A DNA stretch of 64,000 bases, taken from NCBI RefSeq assembly GCF_900444945.1, contig NZ_UFRM01000001.1, positions 6,001 through 70,000 of the forward strand, written 5' to 3'. This DNA is from Actinobacillus lignieresii. Its GTDB lineage: Bacteria; Pseudomonadota; Gammaproteobacteria; Enterobacterales; Pasteurellaceae. Below, one piece after another: positions 53,407 through 63,712 of this stretch. The position numbers and the translations under genes are program-made. How positions within the stretch are numbered: the first letter of the stretch is position 1; each line of letters opens with the position of its first letter. The notes beneath the pieces are model-generated. The model did no database searches and was not told the DNA's origin. It worked only from the letters and a program-made list of their open reading frames with translations.

Positions 53407-53506
53407 GGATTTTTTGCAAAAAGCTGATAGAATTCGACCGCTTACCAGTCCATTGAAGCTGGCATTTGCCATTGAATAATTAGCTTAATTTTATAAGGAA
53501 TGAATT

Positions 53507-53770
53507 ATGTTCGTAGAAATTTATGGTCGTATGACTTGCCCGTATTGCACACGTGCAAAAGCGTTAGCGGAAAAAATGAAAGGCGAATTAGCCGATTTCG
53601 ATTTTAAATTTATCGATATGATTGCCGAGGGTATTTCAAAAGAAGATTTAGAACCACGTGTTGGCAAACCGGTTGCAACCGTACCACAAATTTTCTTAGA
53701 TAACGTTCACGTTGGCGGTTGTACTGATTTCCAAGCGTTAGTGAAAGAAAAATTCGGGATTGAAGTTTAA
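53507..53770 (+). CDS. grxA: Glutaredoxin 1
   Basis: Glutathione-dependent dithiol oxidoreductase, electron donor to ribonucleotide reductase. 87 aa (E. coli GrxA 85). Active site C-P-Y-C in GRMTCPYCTRAKALAEKM, then AEGISKEDLEPRVGKPVATVPQIF (cis-Pro TVP) and the GG of HVGGCTDF. The GrxA subtype is supported by the AEGISKEDL segment. AAGGAA ribosome binding site. Confidence 0.95.
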   Translation: MFVEIYGRMTCPYCTRAKALAEKMKGELADFDFKFIDMIAEGISKEDLEPRVGKPVATVPQIFLDNVHVGGCTDFQALVKEKFGIEV

Positions 53771-53790
53771 TCACTCATCATGAGAAACAA

Positions 53791-53825
53791 AAACGGCACA
53801 AGTATTTAATTTACTTGTGCCGTTT
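53791..53825. terminator. Bidirectional terminator between grxA and rph
   Basis: Perfect 14-bp stem AAACGGCACAAGTA / TACTTGTGCCGTTT (53791-53804, 53812-53825), 7-nt loop. Convergent genes on both sides. Confidence 0.85.
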
Positions 53826-53828
53826 AGT

Positions 53829-54545
53829 TTATAGGCCTAACGCTTTACGTTGAGCATCTAACAATTGATTGATTCCTTGATGAGCAAGGTCGAGTAATTG
53901 TAATAATTCCATGTGGGAGAACGGTTCGCCTTCGGCGGTACCTTGCACTTCAACTAATCTGCCGTCTTCGACCATTACCACGTTCATATCCGTTTCGGCA
54001 TTTGAATCTTCAATATATTCCAAATCACATACCGCATTACCGTCCACAATACCGACGGAAATTGCCGCCACTAAGCCTTTCATCGGATTTTCTTTAAGTA
54101 CGCCGTCAGCGACTAATTTGCTCATCGCATCGTGTAAAGCCACGCACGCACCGGTAATTGCCGCCGTACGAGTGCCACCGTCCGCTTGAATCACATCACA
54201 ATCCACCGTAACAGTACGTTCGCCAAGGGCTTTTAAATCGACTACTGCGCGTAATGAGCGTGCGATAAGACGTTGAATCTCCATGGTTCTGCCGCCTTGT
54301 TTGCCTTTTGCCGCTTCACGTTGCATACGGCTGTGGGTTGAACGTGGCAACATACCGTATTCGGCGGTTACCCAGCCTTGCTGCTGACCTTTTAAAAAGC
54401 GAGGAACCGTTTCTTCCACGGTGGCATTACATAAAACTTTGGTTTCGCCGAATTCAACTAAAACGGAGCCTTCCGCATAACGAGTATAGTGACGAGTAAT
54501 TTTTACCGGACGAACTTGATTCAGTTCACGATTATTTGGGCGCAT
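53829..54545 (-). CDS. rph: Ribonuclease PH
   Basis: Phosphorolytic 3'-5' exoribonuclease trimming tRNA 3' ends. 238 aa, the full E. coli wild-type length, so not the truncated form of K-12. Blocks: [45 protein letters not shown] with the phosphate-binding arginines, [17 protein letters not shown]. Minus strand, diverging from aldA. Confidence 0.97.
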   Translation of the reverse strand: MRPNNRELNQVRPVKITRHYTRYAEGSVLVEFGETKVLCNATVEETVPRFLKGQQQGWVTAEYGMLPRSTHSRMQREAAKGKQGGRTMEIQRLIARSLRAVVDLKALGERTVTVDCDVIQADGGTRTAAITGACVALHDAMSKLVADGVLKENPMKGLVAAISVGIVDGNAVCDLEYIEDSNAETDMNVVMVEDGRLVEVQGTAEGEPFSHMELLQLLDLAHQGINQLLDAQRKALGL

Positions 54546-54619
54546 GATTTCTTCCTTTTATTAAAAAATTTTCCTATTGTAACAAATAAACCTACGGATC
54601 GCTTTCATTTCTAAAATAC

Positions 54620-54660
54620 GCCCGAAAAATCACGTTTTCGTAGAAATCGGGCATTTTTAT
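54620..54660 (+). terminator. Orphan terminator-like hairpin between rph and aldA
   Basis: GCCCGA (54620-54625) and TCGGGC (54647-54652) followed by ATTTTTATTT, with flanking ATTTCTA/TAGAAAT that can extend pairing. No plus-strand gene lies upstream (rph is divergent), so it may end a small RNA or attenuate aldA. Confidence 0.4.
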
Positions 54661-54829
54661 TTATATTTATCACTTAAATTTAAGCTATTTTGCTTTATTT
54701 ATGTGACTCAGTTCTCATTTCTTATGATCTAAATAGAAATATGTTGATAATTTGTTAAATCGAAATTATAAAATTAACAAATATTTAATATATTTAAGCC
54801 ACCTCAATTCATTAGATGGAGATCAAACT

Positions 54830-56269
54830 ATGAAAATTATCCGTTCCTTTATTAATGGTAAGTTTGTCAGCAACTTAACAGGCACTTATGTTGATGTATT
54901 AAATCCGGCAACCGAAGAAGTGATTGCAAGAGAAGTACAATCTTCTGCCGCAGATGTTGAGGCGGCTTTAAGTGCGGCTCGTGCGGCACAGCTAAGTTGG
55001 GAACGGTTACCGGCGGTGGAAAGAGGCGTATATTTACATAAAATCGCCGACGGTATTCGCCAACGCGCCGATGAACTCACTAATGTGATTGTGGCTGAAG
55101 GCGGAAAAACGAAAGACCTTGCTCGTATTGAAGTGATGTTTACCGCAGATTACTTAGATTATCAAGCGGAATGGGCTCGTCGTTACGAAGGCGAAATTAT
55201 TCAAAGCGATAGACCGAGAGAAAATATCTTATTATTTAAACGTCCTTTAGGGGTTATCGGCGGTATTTTACCTTGGAACTTCCCTTTCTTTTTGATTGCA
55301 CGTAAAGCGGGACCGGCATTAGTTACCGGTAATACTATTGTGATTAAACCGAGCAGCTTAACACCGATTAACTGTGAAATTTTCTGTGAAATCGTAGAGA
55401 GCGTAGGTTTACCGGCAGGTGTATTCAACGTCGTGAACGGCGGTGTTGAAGTCGGTCAAGCATTGGCGAGCAGCAAAAATGTCGATATGGTCAGTTTAAC
55501 CGGTTCGGTCGGTGCAGGACGTGCGGTAATGGAAGCGGCGGCGAAAAATATTACCAAAGTTTCGCTTGAATTAGGCGGTAAAGCGCCGGCAATTGTCTTG
55601 AAAGATGCCGATTTAGATTTGGCGGTAAAATCGATTATTGCTTCAAGAGTGGGTAACTCAGGTCAAATTTGTAACTGTGCCGAACGAGTTTATGTACATA
55701 ACAGTGTTAAAGATGCTTTTATTGAGAAAGTGGTTGAAGCAATGAAAGCGGTACGTTATGGCAATCCGGCGGAAGCGGATAGCGGTAGTATCGAAATGGG
55801 ACCGTTAATTGAAGAAAGAGCGGTAGAACGAGTTAAAGAAAAAGTGGAACGAGCAATCGATCAAGGTGCGAGATTAGTCTGTGGCGGTAAACGTGCGGAA
55901 AGTAAAGGTTTCTACTTTGAACCGACGGTTTTAGTCGATATCAAAAATGATATGGATATTATGCACGAGGAAACCTTCGGTCCGGTTTTACCGATTATGG
56001 GATTCGATACGCTTGATGAAGTTCTGGCATTAGCGAATGATAGTGAATACGGCTTAACCAGTTCCGTTTATACCACCAATTTAAACGAAGCGTTTTATGT
56101 GACACGTCGTTTACAGTTCGGTGAAACTTATATCAACCGTGAAAACTTTGAAGCAATGCAAGGTTTCCATGCGGGCTGGAAGAAATCGGGCTTAGGCGGA
56201 GCCGACGGAAAACACGGCTTGGAAGAATTCTTACAAACACAAGTGGTCTATTTAGAAACCGACATCTAG
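54830..56269 (+). CDS. aldA: Aldehyde dehydrogenase A (lactaldehyde/glycolaldehyde)
   Basis: NAD-dependent oxidation of L-lactaldehyde and glycolaldehyde. ATG at 54830 with GGAG upstream gives 479 aa, the exact length of E. coli AldA, with which it shares long identical blocks (FTADYLDYQAEWARRYEG, RENFEAMQGFHAGW, KHGLEEFLQTQVVYL). NAD site FTGSV-type SLTGSVGAG, catalytic Glu in LELGGKAP, catalytic Cys in GQICNCAERV. In-frame extension of 26 codons upstream lacks a binding site. No fucose or rhamnose genes adjacent. Confidence 0.95.
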   Translation: MKIIRSFINGKFVSNLTGTYVDVLNPATEEVIAREVQSSAADVEAALSAARAAQLSWERLPAVERGVYLHKIADGIRQRADELTNVIVAEGGKTKDLARIEVMFTADYLDYQAEWARRYEGEIIQSDRPRENILLFKRPLGVIGGILPWNFPFFLIARKAGPALVTGNTIVIKPSSLTPINCEIFCEIVESVGLPAGVFNVVNGGVEVGQALASSKNVDMVSLTGSVGAGRAVMEAAAKNITKVSLELGGKAPAIVLKDADLDLAVKSIIASRVGNSGQICNCAERVYVHNSVKDAFIEKVVEAMKAVRYGNPAEADSGSIEMGPLIEERAVERVKEKVERAIDQGARLVCGGKRAESKGFYFEPTVLVDIKNDMDIMHEETFGPVLPIMGFDTLDEVLALANDSEYGLTSSVYTTNLNEAFYVTRRLQFGETYINRENFEAMQGFHAGWKKSGLGGADGKHGLEEFLQTQVVYLETDI

Positions 56270-56285
56270 TCATAATTAAAATATA

Positions 56286-56325
56286 AAAAAATCTCAATAG
56301 TGTAAGCTGTTGAGATTTTTTATTT
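56286..56325 (+). terminator. Intrinsic terminator after aldA
   Basis: AAAAAATCTCAA / TTGAGATTTTTT (56286-56297, 56310-56321), 12-nt loop, 16 bp after the aldA stop. Confidence 0.85.
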
Positions 56326-56409
56326 TCATCGCACTTCTCGTACTCTTTAACTTACAATCTTAGCTAAAAAAGGCTAGAATTATTTCAAACAATAAAATAA
56401 GGAATAATT

Positions 56410-57273
56410 ATGATTTATAGTATGACCGCTTTCGCCCATTTAGAAATGAAAAAAGAGTGGGGTAATGCAGTGTGGGAAATTCGCTCGGTGAATCAACGTT
56501 TTTTAGAGACCTATTTTCGTTTACCTGAGCAATTCCGTAATTTAGAAATGACCTTACGCGAGCGTTTACGTGCATCACTTACACGCGGAAAAGTAGAATG
56601 TAGTTTACGTATCGAATTAAGTAATAACCAAAATAGTGAATTGGCATTAAATAAAGCGTATGCGGAAAAGGTAATCAGCTCGTTACAAACCTTGCGAGGC
56701 ATTGCCGGTGAGGGTGAGATCAACTTAGTGGATATTTTACGTTATCCGGGGGTGGTCGATGCTCAAACACAAGATTTGGATCAAATTGGGCAAGACCTGT
56801 TAGCCGGTTTCGAACAAATTTTAGCGGACTTTATTGCGATGCGTGGTCGTGAAGGCACGAATTTACAGGCGTTGATCCAACAACGCTTAGACACGATTGC
56901 CGAGATCGCAACCAAAGTGCAGGCGCAAATGCCGGAAATTCTGCAATGGCAGAAAGATAAATTACAACAACGGTTTGATGAGCTGAATTTACAATTAGAC
57001 CCGCAACGTTTAGAGCAAGAAATGGTATTAACCGCACAGCGTGTTGATGTGGCGGAAGAATTAGACCGCTTACAATTACACGTGAAAGAAACGACTAACG
57101 TCTTGAAAAAAGGCGGAGCGGTAGGTCGTAAATTGGACTTTATGATGCAAGAACTAAATCGTGAATCCAATACGTTGGCATCAAAATCCATTAATGCGGA
57201 CGTAACCAATTCAGCGGTTGAATTAAAAGTGTTAATCGAACAAATGCGTGAGCAAATTCAGAATTTAGAGTAG
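56410..57273 (+). CDS. yicC: YicC family endoribonuclease
   Basis: 287 aa, the same length as E. coli YicC, a conserved stress-related protein more recently described as an endoribonuclease. N terminus MIYSMTAFAHLE, then WEIRSVNQRFLETYFRLPE, and the C-terminal GRKLDFMMQELNRESNTLASKS with the acidic/Asn metal-site residues, followed by a final helix. It is followed by ygfZ after 7 bp, forming a two-gene unit; in E. coli yicC sits beside rph, which is also near here. Confidence 0.93.
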   Translation: MIYSMTAFAHLEMKKEWGNAVWEIRSVNQRFLETYFRLPEQFRNLEMTLRERLRASLTRGKVECSLRIELSNNQNSELALNKAYAEKVISSLQTLRGIAGEGEINLVDILRYPGVVDAQTQDLDQIGQDLLAGFEQILADFIAMRGREGTNLQALIQQRLDTIAEIATKVQAQMPEILQWQKDKLQQRFDELNLQLDPQRLEQEMVLTAQRVDVAEELDRLQLHVKETTNVLKKGGAVGRKLDFMMQELNRESNTLASKSINADVTNSAVELKVLIEQMREQIQNLE

Positions 57274-57280
57274 GTGTTTT

Positions 57281-58168
57281 ATGACGTGTGAATGTAGCAA
57301 AATCAGTAATAGTCACCCGGATCTCTGCGTGCAACTTTCTCAGTATCGTTTAATTGAAATTGCAGGTGTGGATGCTGAGAAATATCTTCAAGGACAATTA
57401 ACCTGTGATGTAGCGAAATTGGCAGAGGGAGAACATACCTTAACTTGCCATTGTGATCCGAAGGGCAAAATGAGTGCATTAATCCGTTTATATCGTCAAA
57501 CGGCAGATAAATTTATCGCCATGATTCATGCGGATTTATTACCGGAAGCGCTTAACCAACTAAAAAAATATGCGGTGTTTTCTAAGGTTACTTTCACTGA
57601 GCTGGATACGCCGATTTATGGGGTAACAAGCGGTGAGATTTTGGCAAAACTTTGCGAAAATACGATCGCTTTAGTCATTCCGCAAGGGCAAAAACGTGCA
57701 ATTGTTTGGGGCGAAGCGCTAGAAACCAATGCCGATAGCCAATTGTGGGATTTAATCGACATTCAAGACGGGATTCCGATGTTGCTAAAAGCGAATCAAT
57801 TTGAATTGATTCCGCAGGCAACCAATTTACAAGCGGTCGAAAATGCGATTTCTTTTACTAAAGGCTGTTATATAGGGCAAGAAACGGTCGCTCGAGCAAA
57901 ATATCGTGGTGCGAATAAGCGAGCAATGTTTACTTTAGTCGGTAAATTTGAAGGCGAGGTGAGCTTACCGGAGATTGGCGGCTCGGTCGAAATGCAGCTC
58001 GGTGAGAATTGGCGTGCAACCGGTACAATCTTAAGCCGTGTGGCATATCAAAATAAACTTTGGCTGCAAGTGGTAATGAATAATGATGTTGAAGCGGATA
58101 GTGCATTTAGAATCAACGGCATTTCATTAGCGATTTGTGATTTGCCTTACAGCTTTAAAGACGCATAA
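57281..58168 (+). CDS. ygfZ: YgfZ, folate-binding protein for Fe-S cluster enzyme repair
   Basis: Tetrahydrofolate-binding GcvT-like protein that supports synthesis or repair of certain Fe-S enzymes such as MiaB. 295 aa. The diagnostic motif K-G-C-Y-x-G-Q-E is present in FTKGCYIGQETVARAKYRG (about 195-213), including the conserved Cys. The N-terminal DAEKYLQGQLTCDV block is also typical. An unusual Cys-rich start (MTCECS) is noted. ATG follows TTTT with a weak AGG site, likely coupled to yicC. Confidence 0.94.
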   Translation: MTCECSKISNSHPDLCVQLSQYRLIEIAGVDAEKYLQGQLTCDVAKLAEGEHTLTCHCDPKGKMSALIRLYRQTADKFIAMIHADLLPEALNQLKKYAVFSKVTFTELDTPIYGVTSGEILAKLCENTIALVIPQGQKRAIVWGEALETNADSQLWDLIDIQDGIPMLLKANQFELIPQATNLQAVENAISFTKGCYIGQETVARAKYRGANKRAMFTLVGKFEGEVSLPEIGGSVEMQLGENWRATGTILSRVAYQNKLWLQVVMNNDVEADSAFRINGISLAICDLPYSFKDA

Positions 58169-58217
58169 TAGAAAACGGAGAATGAAGGTTCATTCTCCGT
58201 TTTTTTACATTTTATTT

Positions 58218-58622
<405 letters not shown>

Positions 58623-59252
58623 TTAACCCTTTTGTTGCTCGAGATAAAGTACGGTAGCCGCGACACGAGAGTGAACATTTAATTTGCGTAATAAGTTACG
58701 AATATGTACTTTAACGGTTTCTTCCGAAATAAATAATTGGCTGGCAATCTGTTTATTCGACATACCGGTCGCAATCCATTGTAAAACATCACGCTCGCGA
58801 TCAGTCAAGACGCTTAACGGATCATTCTCCGGACGGCGTTCTAATAGATGTTGTTTAACGCTTTCGCTTAATACGGTTTCGCCCTGTGCCGCCTTGCGAA
58901 TGTTTTCGACTAATTCTGCGGTATCGCTGTCTTTTAATAAATAACCGTCCACACCGGCGTCCATTAAAGCGAATACGTCGGATTGTTCGTCCGAAACGGT
59001 TAAGACGACAATACGGCTATCAATGCCGTGCTTTCTTAATGCACGTAATGTATCCAAACCGGAAATTCCTTTCATATTTAAATCTAAGATAATTAAATCA
59101 GGGTTTGTATCTAAGGCGATACTAATGCCGTCCGTGCCATTACTTGCTTCACCCACGATAACAAAGTTATCTTCTAATTCTAAAATTTGTCTAATTCCCT
59201 GACGCATTAAAGGATGATCGTCAATTAAAAGTATTTTATAAGCTTCGGTCAT
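58623..59252 (-). CDS. narP: NarP, nitrate/nitrite response regulator
   Basis: NarL/FixJ-type regulator of anaerobic nitrate and nitrite respiration, phosphorylated by NarQ. ATG at 59252 with an ideal GGAGGT site gives 209 aa, near H. influenzae NarP. Receiver domain with DDHPLMRQG (11-19) and phospho-acceptor D57 (IILDLNM); C-terminal LuxR HTH (about 145-205, LTDRERDVLQWIATGMSNKQIA). No sensor gene is adjacent. A USS inverted pair (58574-58615) follows its stop. Confidence 0.92.
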   Translation of the reverse strand: MTEAYKILLIDDHPLMRQGIRQILELEDNFVIVGEASNGTDGISIALDTNPDLIILDLNMKGISGLDTLRALRKHGIDSRIVVLTVSDEQSDVFALMDAGVDGYLLKDSDTAELVENIRKAAQGETVLSESVKQHLLERRPENDPLSVLTDRERDVLQWIATGMSNKQIASQLFISEETVKVHIRNLLRKLNVHSRVAATVLYLEQQKG

Positions 59253-59454
59253 TGTTACCTCCAACGGAAATGGAAGAAATTGTGCTTGTTATATTTAACT
59301 AAAGCAAGTTACCCATTTTGGGTAATTCAACTAATTTTTGATCTGTACCAAGTTATTGTCCAGTTAAATTTCCGTTTGATTTGTAAAACTTTTCAACTAT
59401 TAGACCGCTTGTTCCGCTATAATAACGCTAATTTTAGCTAAAAGAATGATAATA

Positions 59455-61593
59455 ATGACAACTCAAACAACTTATTTCGCCACCGCTGCTCGTGGCTTTG
59501 AAGAAATGTTAAAAACAGAACTGGAGCAGATCTGCCAAGCCGAGTGTAAAGTCACACAAGGCGGAGTACATTTTACGACGACCCAACGAGGGGCATATCA
59601 AGCATTACTACACAGCCGTTTGGCTTCTCGCATTTTCTTACCGTTGGTCACCACCAAAATTTTTAGTGATCTGGATTTATACGCAACGATCGTCGGTATC
59701 AACTGGGAGGACATTTTTGATCCTCGTGATACTTTCTTTGTCGATTTTAACGGCACTAACCGCGAGATCCGCAACACGCAATTCGGTGCGGTGCGAGTAA
59801 AAGACGGTGTAGTAGATTATTTCGAGCGTAAAGGCTTTGCTCGTCCGACAGTGGATAAAGATCATGCGGATATTCGTATTCACGTTTATCTCGACCGAGA
59901 AAATATGGTGGTATCGCTTGATTTAAGCGGTGATGCATTACATATGAGAGGCTACCGTGAAGACACCGGTAAAGCACCGTTACGTGAAACATTGGCGGCG
60001 GCGATTATTCTTCGTTCCGGCTGGCAAAAAGGCACACCGCTGGTTGATCCGATGTGCGGTTCCGGTACCTTGTTGATCGAAGCGGCACAGATGCAAGCGG
60101 GGATTGCACCGCAATTACACCGTAAGCATTGGGGCTTTAATGTGTGGAAAGGACACCAACAAGCGGTATGGAAAGAGGTGCTGGAACAAGCCTATTTGCA
60201 ACAAAATGAAGAAATTCAACCGCTTTTCTTCGGCTTTGACCTTGATCATCGCGTACTGGCTAAGGCAAAACAAAATGCGAAAAATGCCGGTGTCGCACAT
60301 TTAATTCAATGGCAACAAGGCGATGTAGCGGCGTTAAAAAATCCTTGCCCTGACCAAGTCGGTACGGTGATTTGTAACCCGCCGTACGGTGAGCGTTTAG
60401 GTACGACACCGGCGTTAATTGCTCTTTATTCGGTATTCGGACAACGTTTAAAACACCAATTCAGTGGTTGGAACGCCTCGATTTTTAGCGGTGAACCGGA
60501 ATTATTGAACTGTTTACGTTTACGTTCTCACCGTCAATTCAAAGCGAAAAACGGTCCGTTAGATTGTTTACAAAAGAATTATCAGATTAGTGAGCGAGCT
60601 GTTGCCGAACAACAGGCAGATGAGCTTAAGTTTGAACAGAACGCACAAGTTGCACCTGATTTCGCTAATCGTTTAACGAAAAATATTAAGAAAATTGAGA
60701 AATGGGCGAAACAGCAAGGAATTAATGCCTACCGTCTCTATGATGCGGATTTACCGGAATATAATTTAGCGGTTGATCGCTATGATGATCATATTGTGGT
60801 ACAAGAGTATGCCGCACCGAAAAACATCGACGAACAAAAAGCTCGCCAACGCTTACTGGATGCCGTGTCTGCAACCCTGTATGTAACGGGCGTGGAAACC
60901 AATAAGTTGGTATTAAAAGTACGTCAAAAGCAGAAAGGTACAAACCAATATGAGAAATTAGCCAATAAAGGTGATTATTTCTATGTCACCGAATACGGTG
61001 CAAAATTGTGGGTGAATTTAACCGATTATCTTGATACCGGCTTATTCTTAGACCACCGTCTAACACGTAAGATGGTAGGGCAGATGGCAAAAGGTAAAAC
61101 GTTCCTTAATCTTTTTGCTTACACCGGTTCAGCGACTATTCATGCCGCATTAAACGGTGCGAAATCCACCACCACGGTAGATATGTCAAATACTTACCTG
61201 AATTGGGCGGAACAAAATTTAGAGTTAAATAATTTACCGCTGCGTAATAACCGCTTATTCCAAGCTGATTGCTTGCAGTGGTTGGCGGAATGTCGTGAAC
61301 GCTTTGAGCTGATCTTCGTTGATCCGCCGACATTCTCGAATTCAAAACGAATGGAAGACAGTTGGGACGTACAGCGTGATCATATTAAATTAATGACACA
61401 GCTTAAACGCATTTTAACGGCGGACGGAATAATCGTATTCTCAAATAATAAGCGTGGCTTTAAAATGGATTTCGAAGGCTTAGCCGAATTAGGATTACAA
61501 GCGGAAAATATTTCGCATAAAACATTACCGCTTGATTTTGAGCGTAATCCGCAAATCCATAACTGTTGGATTATTCGCCATATTGAAAATTAA
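59455..61593 (+). CDS. rlmKL: RlmKL, bifunctional 23S rRNA m7G2069 / m2G2445 methyltransferase
   Basis: Fusion of RlmL (m2G2445, N-terminal) and RlmK (m7G2069, C-terminal), both modifying helix 74 of 23S rRNA. 712 aa from ATG at 59455; an ATG three codons earlier (59446) is also possible. THUMP domain about 45-155, first methyltransferase with [13 protein letters not shown] and NPPYGERLG (N-P-P-Y), second with [13 protein letters not shown] and [12 protein letters not shown]. Normal length for the gammaproteobacterial fusion. Forms a probable unit with trmL. Confidence 0.96.
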   Translation: MTTQTTYFATAARGFEEMLKTELEQICQAECKVTQGGVHFTTTQRGAYQALLHSRLASRIFLPLVTTKIFSDLDLYATIVGINWEDIFDPRDTFFVDFNGTNREIRNTQFGAVRVKDGVVDYFERKGFARPTVDKDHADIRIHVYLDRENMVVSLDLSGDALHMRGYREDTGKAPLRETLAAAIILRSGWQKGTPLVDPMCGSGTLLIEAAQMQAGIAPQLHRKHWGFNVWKGHQQAVWKEVLEQAYLQQNEEIQPLFFGFDLDHRVLAKAKQNAKNAGVAHLIQWQQGDVAALKNPCPDQVGTVICNPPYGERLGTTPALIALYSVFGQRLKHQFSGWNASIFSGEPELLNCLRLRSHRQFKAKNGPLDCLQKNYQISERAVAEQQADELKFEQNAQVAPDFANRLTKNIKKIEKWAKQQGINAYRLYDADLPEYNLAVDRYDDHIVVQEYAAPKNIDEQKARQRLLDAVSATLYVTGVETNKLVLKVRQKQKGTNQYEKLANKGDYFYVTEYGAKLWVNLTDYLDTGLFLDHRLTRKMVGQMAKGKTFLNLFAYTGSATIHAALNGAKSTTTVDMSNTYLNWAEQNLELNNLPLRNNRLFQADCLQWLAECRERFELIFVDPPTFSNSKRMEDSWDVQRDHIKLMTQLKRILTADGIIVFSNNKRGFKMDFEGLAELGLQAENISHKTLPLDFERNPQIHNCWIIRHIEN

Positions 61594-61649
61594 TAATCAC
61601 GGAATGCACGGAAAGTTTTGTGCATTCTGCCTATTGGATAGTAAATAAA

Positions 61650-62129
61650 ATGTTAGATATTGTTTTATATGAACCGGAAATTCCACAAAACAGCGGTAAT
61701 ATTATTCGCTTGTGTGCGAATTGCGGTTTTAGATTACATATGATTGAACCGTTAGGCTTTGCGTGGGATGACAAAAAACTACGTCGTTCAGGTTTGGATT
61801 ACCACGAATTTGTCGATATTCAAAAATATAAGAATTTTGAAGATTTTCTAGAACGCGCCAAGCCAAAACGTCTATTTGCGCTGACAACTAAAGGCGAACC
61901 GAATCATAGTGAAGTGAGTTATGAATTAGGCGACTTCCTTATGTTTGGGCCGGAAAGCCGAGGTATCCCGATGGCGATTTTAGACACTTTACCGATGTCG
62001 CAAAAAATCCGAGTGCCAATGTGTAAAGACAGCCGCAGTATGAATCTCTCCAATACGGTAGCGGTTGTTGTATATGAAGCGTGGCGTCAATTCGGTTACC
62101 AAGGTTCTGTACCGAGACAGCCAATTTAG
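61650..62129 (+). CDS. trmL: TrmL, tRNA (cytidine34/uridine34-2'-O)-methyltransferase
   Basis: SPOUT-class dimeric enzyme methylating the wobble base of tRNA-Leu isoacceptors. ATG at 61650 gives [21 protein letters not shown] and 159 aa (E. coli 157); an upstream in-frame ATG is not conserved. Motifs: [27 protein letters not shown]-type [27 protein letters not shown] (knot). Confidence 0.96.
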   Translation: MLDIVLYEPEIPQNSGNIIRLCANCGFRLHMIEPLGFAWDDKKLRRSGLDYHEFVDIQKYKNFEDFLERAKPKRLFALTTKGEPNHSEVSYELGDFLMFGPESRGIPMAILDTLPMSQKIRVPMCKDSRSMNLSNTVAVVVYEAWRQFGYQGSVPRQPI

Positions 62130-62215
62130 CTTAGTGCCATCAAATTACAAGCGGTTAATTTTCTTTAAGAATTTACAAATTATTCCGAGAAATTGACCGC
62201 TTGCTTAAGTCGCAT

Positions 62216-62250
62216 AAAAAAATCCCAAGCATTCGCTTAGGATTTTTGTT
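62216..62250. terminator. Bidirectional terminator between trmL and talB
   Basis: AAAAAATCC-C-AAGC / GCTT-A-GGATTTTT around loop ATTC (ends 62230 and 62235), A and T tracts on both sides. A USS inverted pair (about 62149-62205) lies just before it. Confidence 0.82.
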
Positions 62251-62264
62251 TCAATCAATTCAGA

Positions 62265-63212
62265 TTAAAGTTTAGTAGCAAGCATTGCTTCTAATTTCTC
62301 AATATCTACCGCAAATTTACGGATACCTTCCGCTAATTTTTCAACAGCCATTGGGTCTTGGTTATGTTGCCAGTAGAATTCCGCTTCTGTTAATGGTGCC
62401 GGACGTGCTTTCACTTCACCTTTATATTCTAATTTACGAACAAGCGGGGCATTGCTTTCAGCAAGTTCTTTTAATAATGGCGGAGCAATGGTTAAACGGT
62501 CACAGCCTGCGATTTCGGTAATTTCACCTACGTTACGGAAACTTGCGCCCATAACCACAGTTTGATAGCCGTACTGTTTGTAGTAGTTATAGATATTTGT
62601 AACAGAAATTACCCCCGGATCTTCTGCCGGTGCATATTCTTTTTTCTCTGCTACTTTATACCAGTCTAAGATACGACCAACAAACGGAGAGATTAAGTAA
62701 ACACCAGCTTCTGCACATGCACGAGCTTGCGCTTGAGAGAATAATAAGGTTAAGTTACAGTTGATACCTTCTTTCTCTAACACTTCCGCCGCACGGATAC
62801 CTTGCCAAGTTGAAGCGATTTTAATAAGAATACGATCATTACTAATGCCAACGTCATTATAAAGTTTCATAATTTGGCGAGCTTTCTCAATTGTTGCTTC
62901 CGTATCGTAAGAAAGGCGAGCATCAACTTCCGTAGAAATACGTCCCGGTACGATTTTAAGAATTTCTAAACCAATATTCACGGCTAACTTATCTTCCGCA
63001 TCAATAAGTTGCTGGGCTTTATCATCACTTCTTGCTTTAGCATAAGCTACTGCATCATCAATTAATGAAGCGTATTGCGGTAATGCAGACGCACTTAAGA
63101 TTAAAGACGGATTAGTGGTCGCATCTTGCGGTTGATATTGTTTGATAGCTTCAATGTCGCCTGTGTCGGCAACAACAACAGTCATTTCGCGTAAAGCATC
63201 TAATTGGCTCAT
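62265..63212 (-). CDS. talB: Transaldolase
   Basis: Pentose-phosphate enzyme transferring dihydroxyacetone units between sedoheptulose 7-P and glyceraldehyde 3-P. ATG at 63212 gives [10 protein letters not shown] and 315 aa (E. coli TalB 317). Schiff-base lysine in [16 protein letters not shown] (about 130), [10 protein letters not shown] near the N terminus. An AGAGGTACC ribosome binding site precedes the ATG on the minus strand. A CRP-like site lies 96 bp upstream. Confidence 0.96.
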   Translation of the reverse strand: MSQLDALREMTVVVADTGDIEAIKQYQPQDATTNPSLILSASALPQYASLIDDAVAYAKARSDDKAQQLIDAEDKLAVNIGLEILKIVPGRISTEVDARLSYDTEATIEKARQIMKLYNDVGISNDRILIKIASTWQGIRAAEVLEKEGINCNLTLLFSQAQARACAEAGVYLISPFVGRILDWYKVAEKKEYAPAEDPGVISVTNIYNYYKQYGYQTVVMGASFRNVGEITEIAGCDRLTIAPPLLKELAESNAPLVRKLEYKGEVKARPAPLTEAEFYWQHNQDPMAVEKLAEGIRKFAVDIEKLEAMLATKL

Positions 63213-63298
63213 AAAAGGTACCTCTTTATATAGATTATATAGATAGATGAATAATGATATATATAATACCAATAACTTCTCGAAAAAGTACGAATAAT

Positions 63299-63318
63299 TT
63301 TGTGATAAAGATCACAAA
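63299..63318. promoter_or_regulatory. Near-consensus CRP site upstream of talB
   Basis: TGTGA-TAAAGA-TCACA (63301-63316): both half-sites perfect, centred 96 bp before the talB start. Minus-strand -10-like sequences (TATTAT, 63263-63268; TATCAT, 63254-63259) would place it about 50-62 bp upstream of transcription start, suitable for class I activation. Confidence 0.7.
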
Positions 63319-63434
63319 TTTAGATATGCAGTCAAAAGTTATCACAAAATAACTCAAAACTGTTCTTGTTTTACTCAAGTTGAATAAATGTTATGCAAAG
63401 AGTAAATTTTTCAAGATTTTTTTGCAAAAAGTAC

Positions 63435-63462
63435 TTGCAAGGAATTCATATTTCTCTATAAT
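63435..63462 (+). promoter_or_regulatory. rRNA operon promoter
   Basis: TTGCAA (63435-63440), 16-bp spacer, TATAAT (63457-63462), followed by a GC-rich GCACCC discriminator, typical of stringently controlled rrn promoters. About 250 bp upstream of the mature 16S 5' end. The 500-bp gap from talB to 16S holds this, the talB CRP site, and the rrn leader below; no ORF. Confidence 0.85.
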
Positions 63463-63472
63463 GCACCCACAC

Positions 63473-63523
63473 AACGACGCACTGTTGTGAACGAGAAGTA
63501 AATGCGGTGCGTCGTTCTTTTTT
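63473..63523 (+). promoter_or_regulatory. rrn leader hairpin with T tract (boxB-like)
   Basis: Perfect 10-bp stem AACGACGCAC / GTGCGTCGTT (63473-63482, 63507-63516), 24-nt loop, then CTTTTTT directly before boxA. It occupies the boxB position of the rrn antitermination region but has an intrinsic-terminator shape. Confidence 0.65.
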
Positions 63524-63534
63524 GCTCTTTAACA
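63523..63534 (+). promoter_or_regulatory. rrn boxA antitermination site
   Basis: TGCTCTTTAACA, identical to the E. coli rrn boxA core, bound by NusB-NusE to keep RNA polymerase resistant to Rho. Confidence 0.9.
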
Positions 63535-63712
63535 ATATATCAGACAATCTGTGTGGGCACTTGTTGATTGACTTGATTTTGAAAATATTATTTAAAACTT
63601 GAAGTCTTAATAGGTGCTTAAACTAGAAATTCATATTTTTCTTTTTGCTTAACTTGGTTAGGTAAGGGAAGTGAACTTAGCTAAGCAGAATATTGAGCGA
63701 TTAAACTTTTTG

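Noticed and set aside
63568..63591. TTGACT and TATTAT as a second rrn promoter
   Set aside because: Spacing is only 12 bp and it lies downstream of boxA, within the leader.
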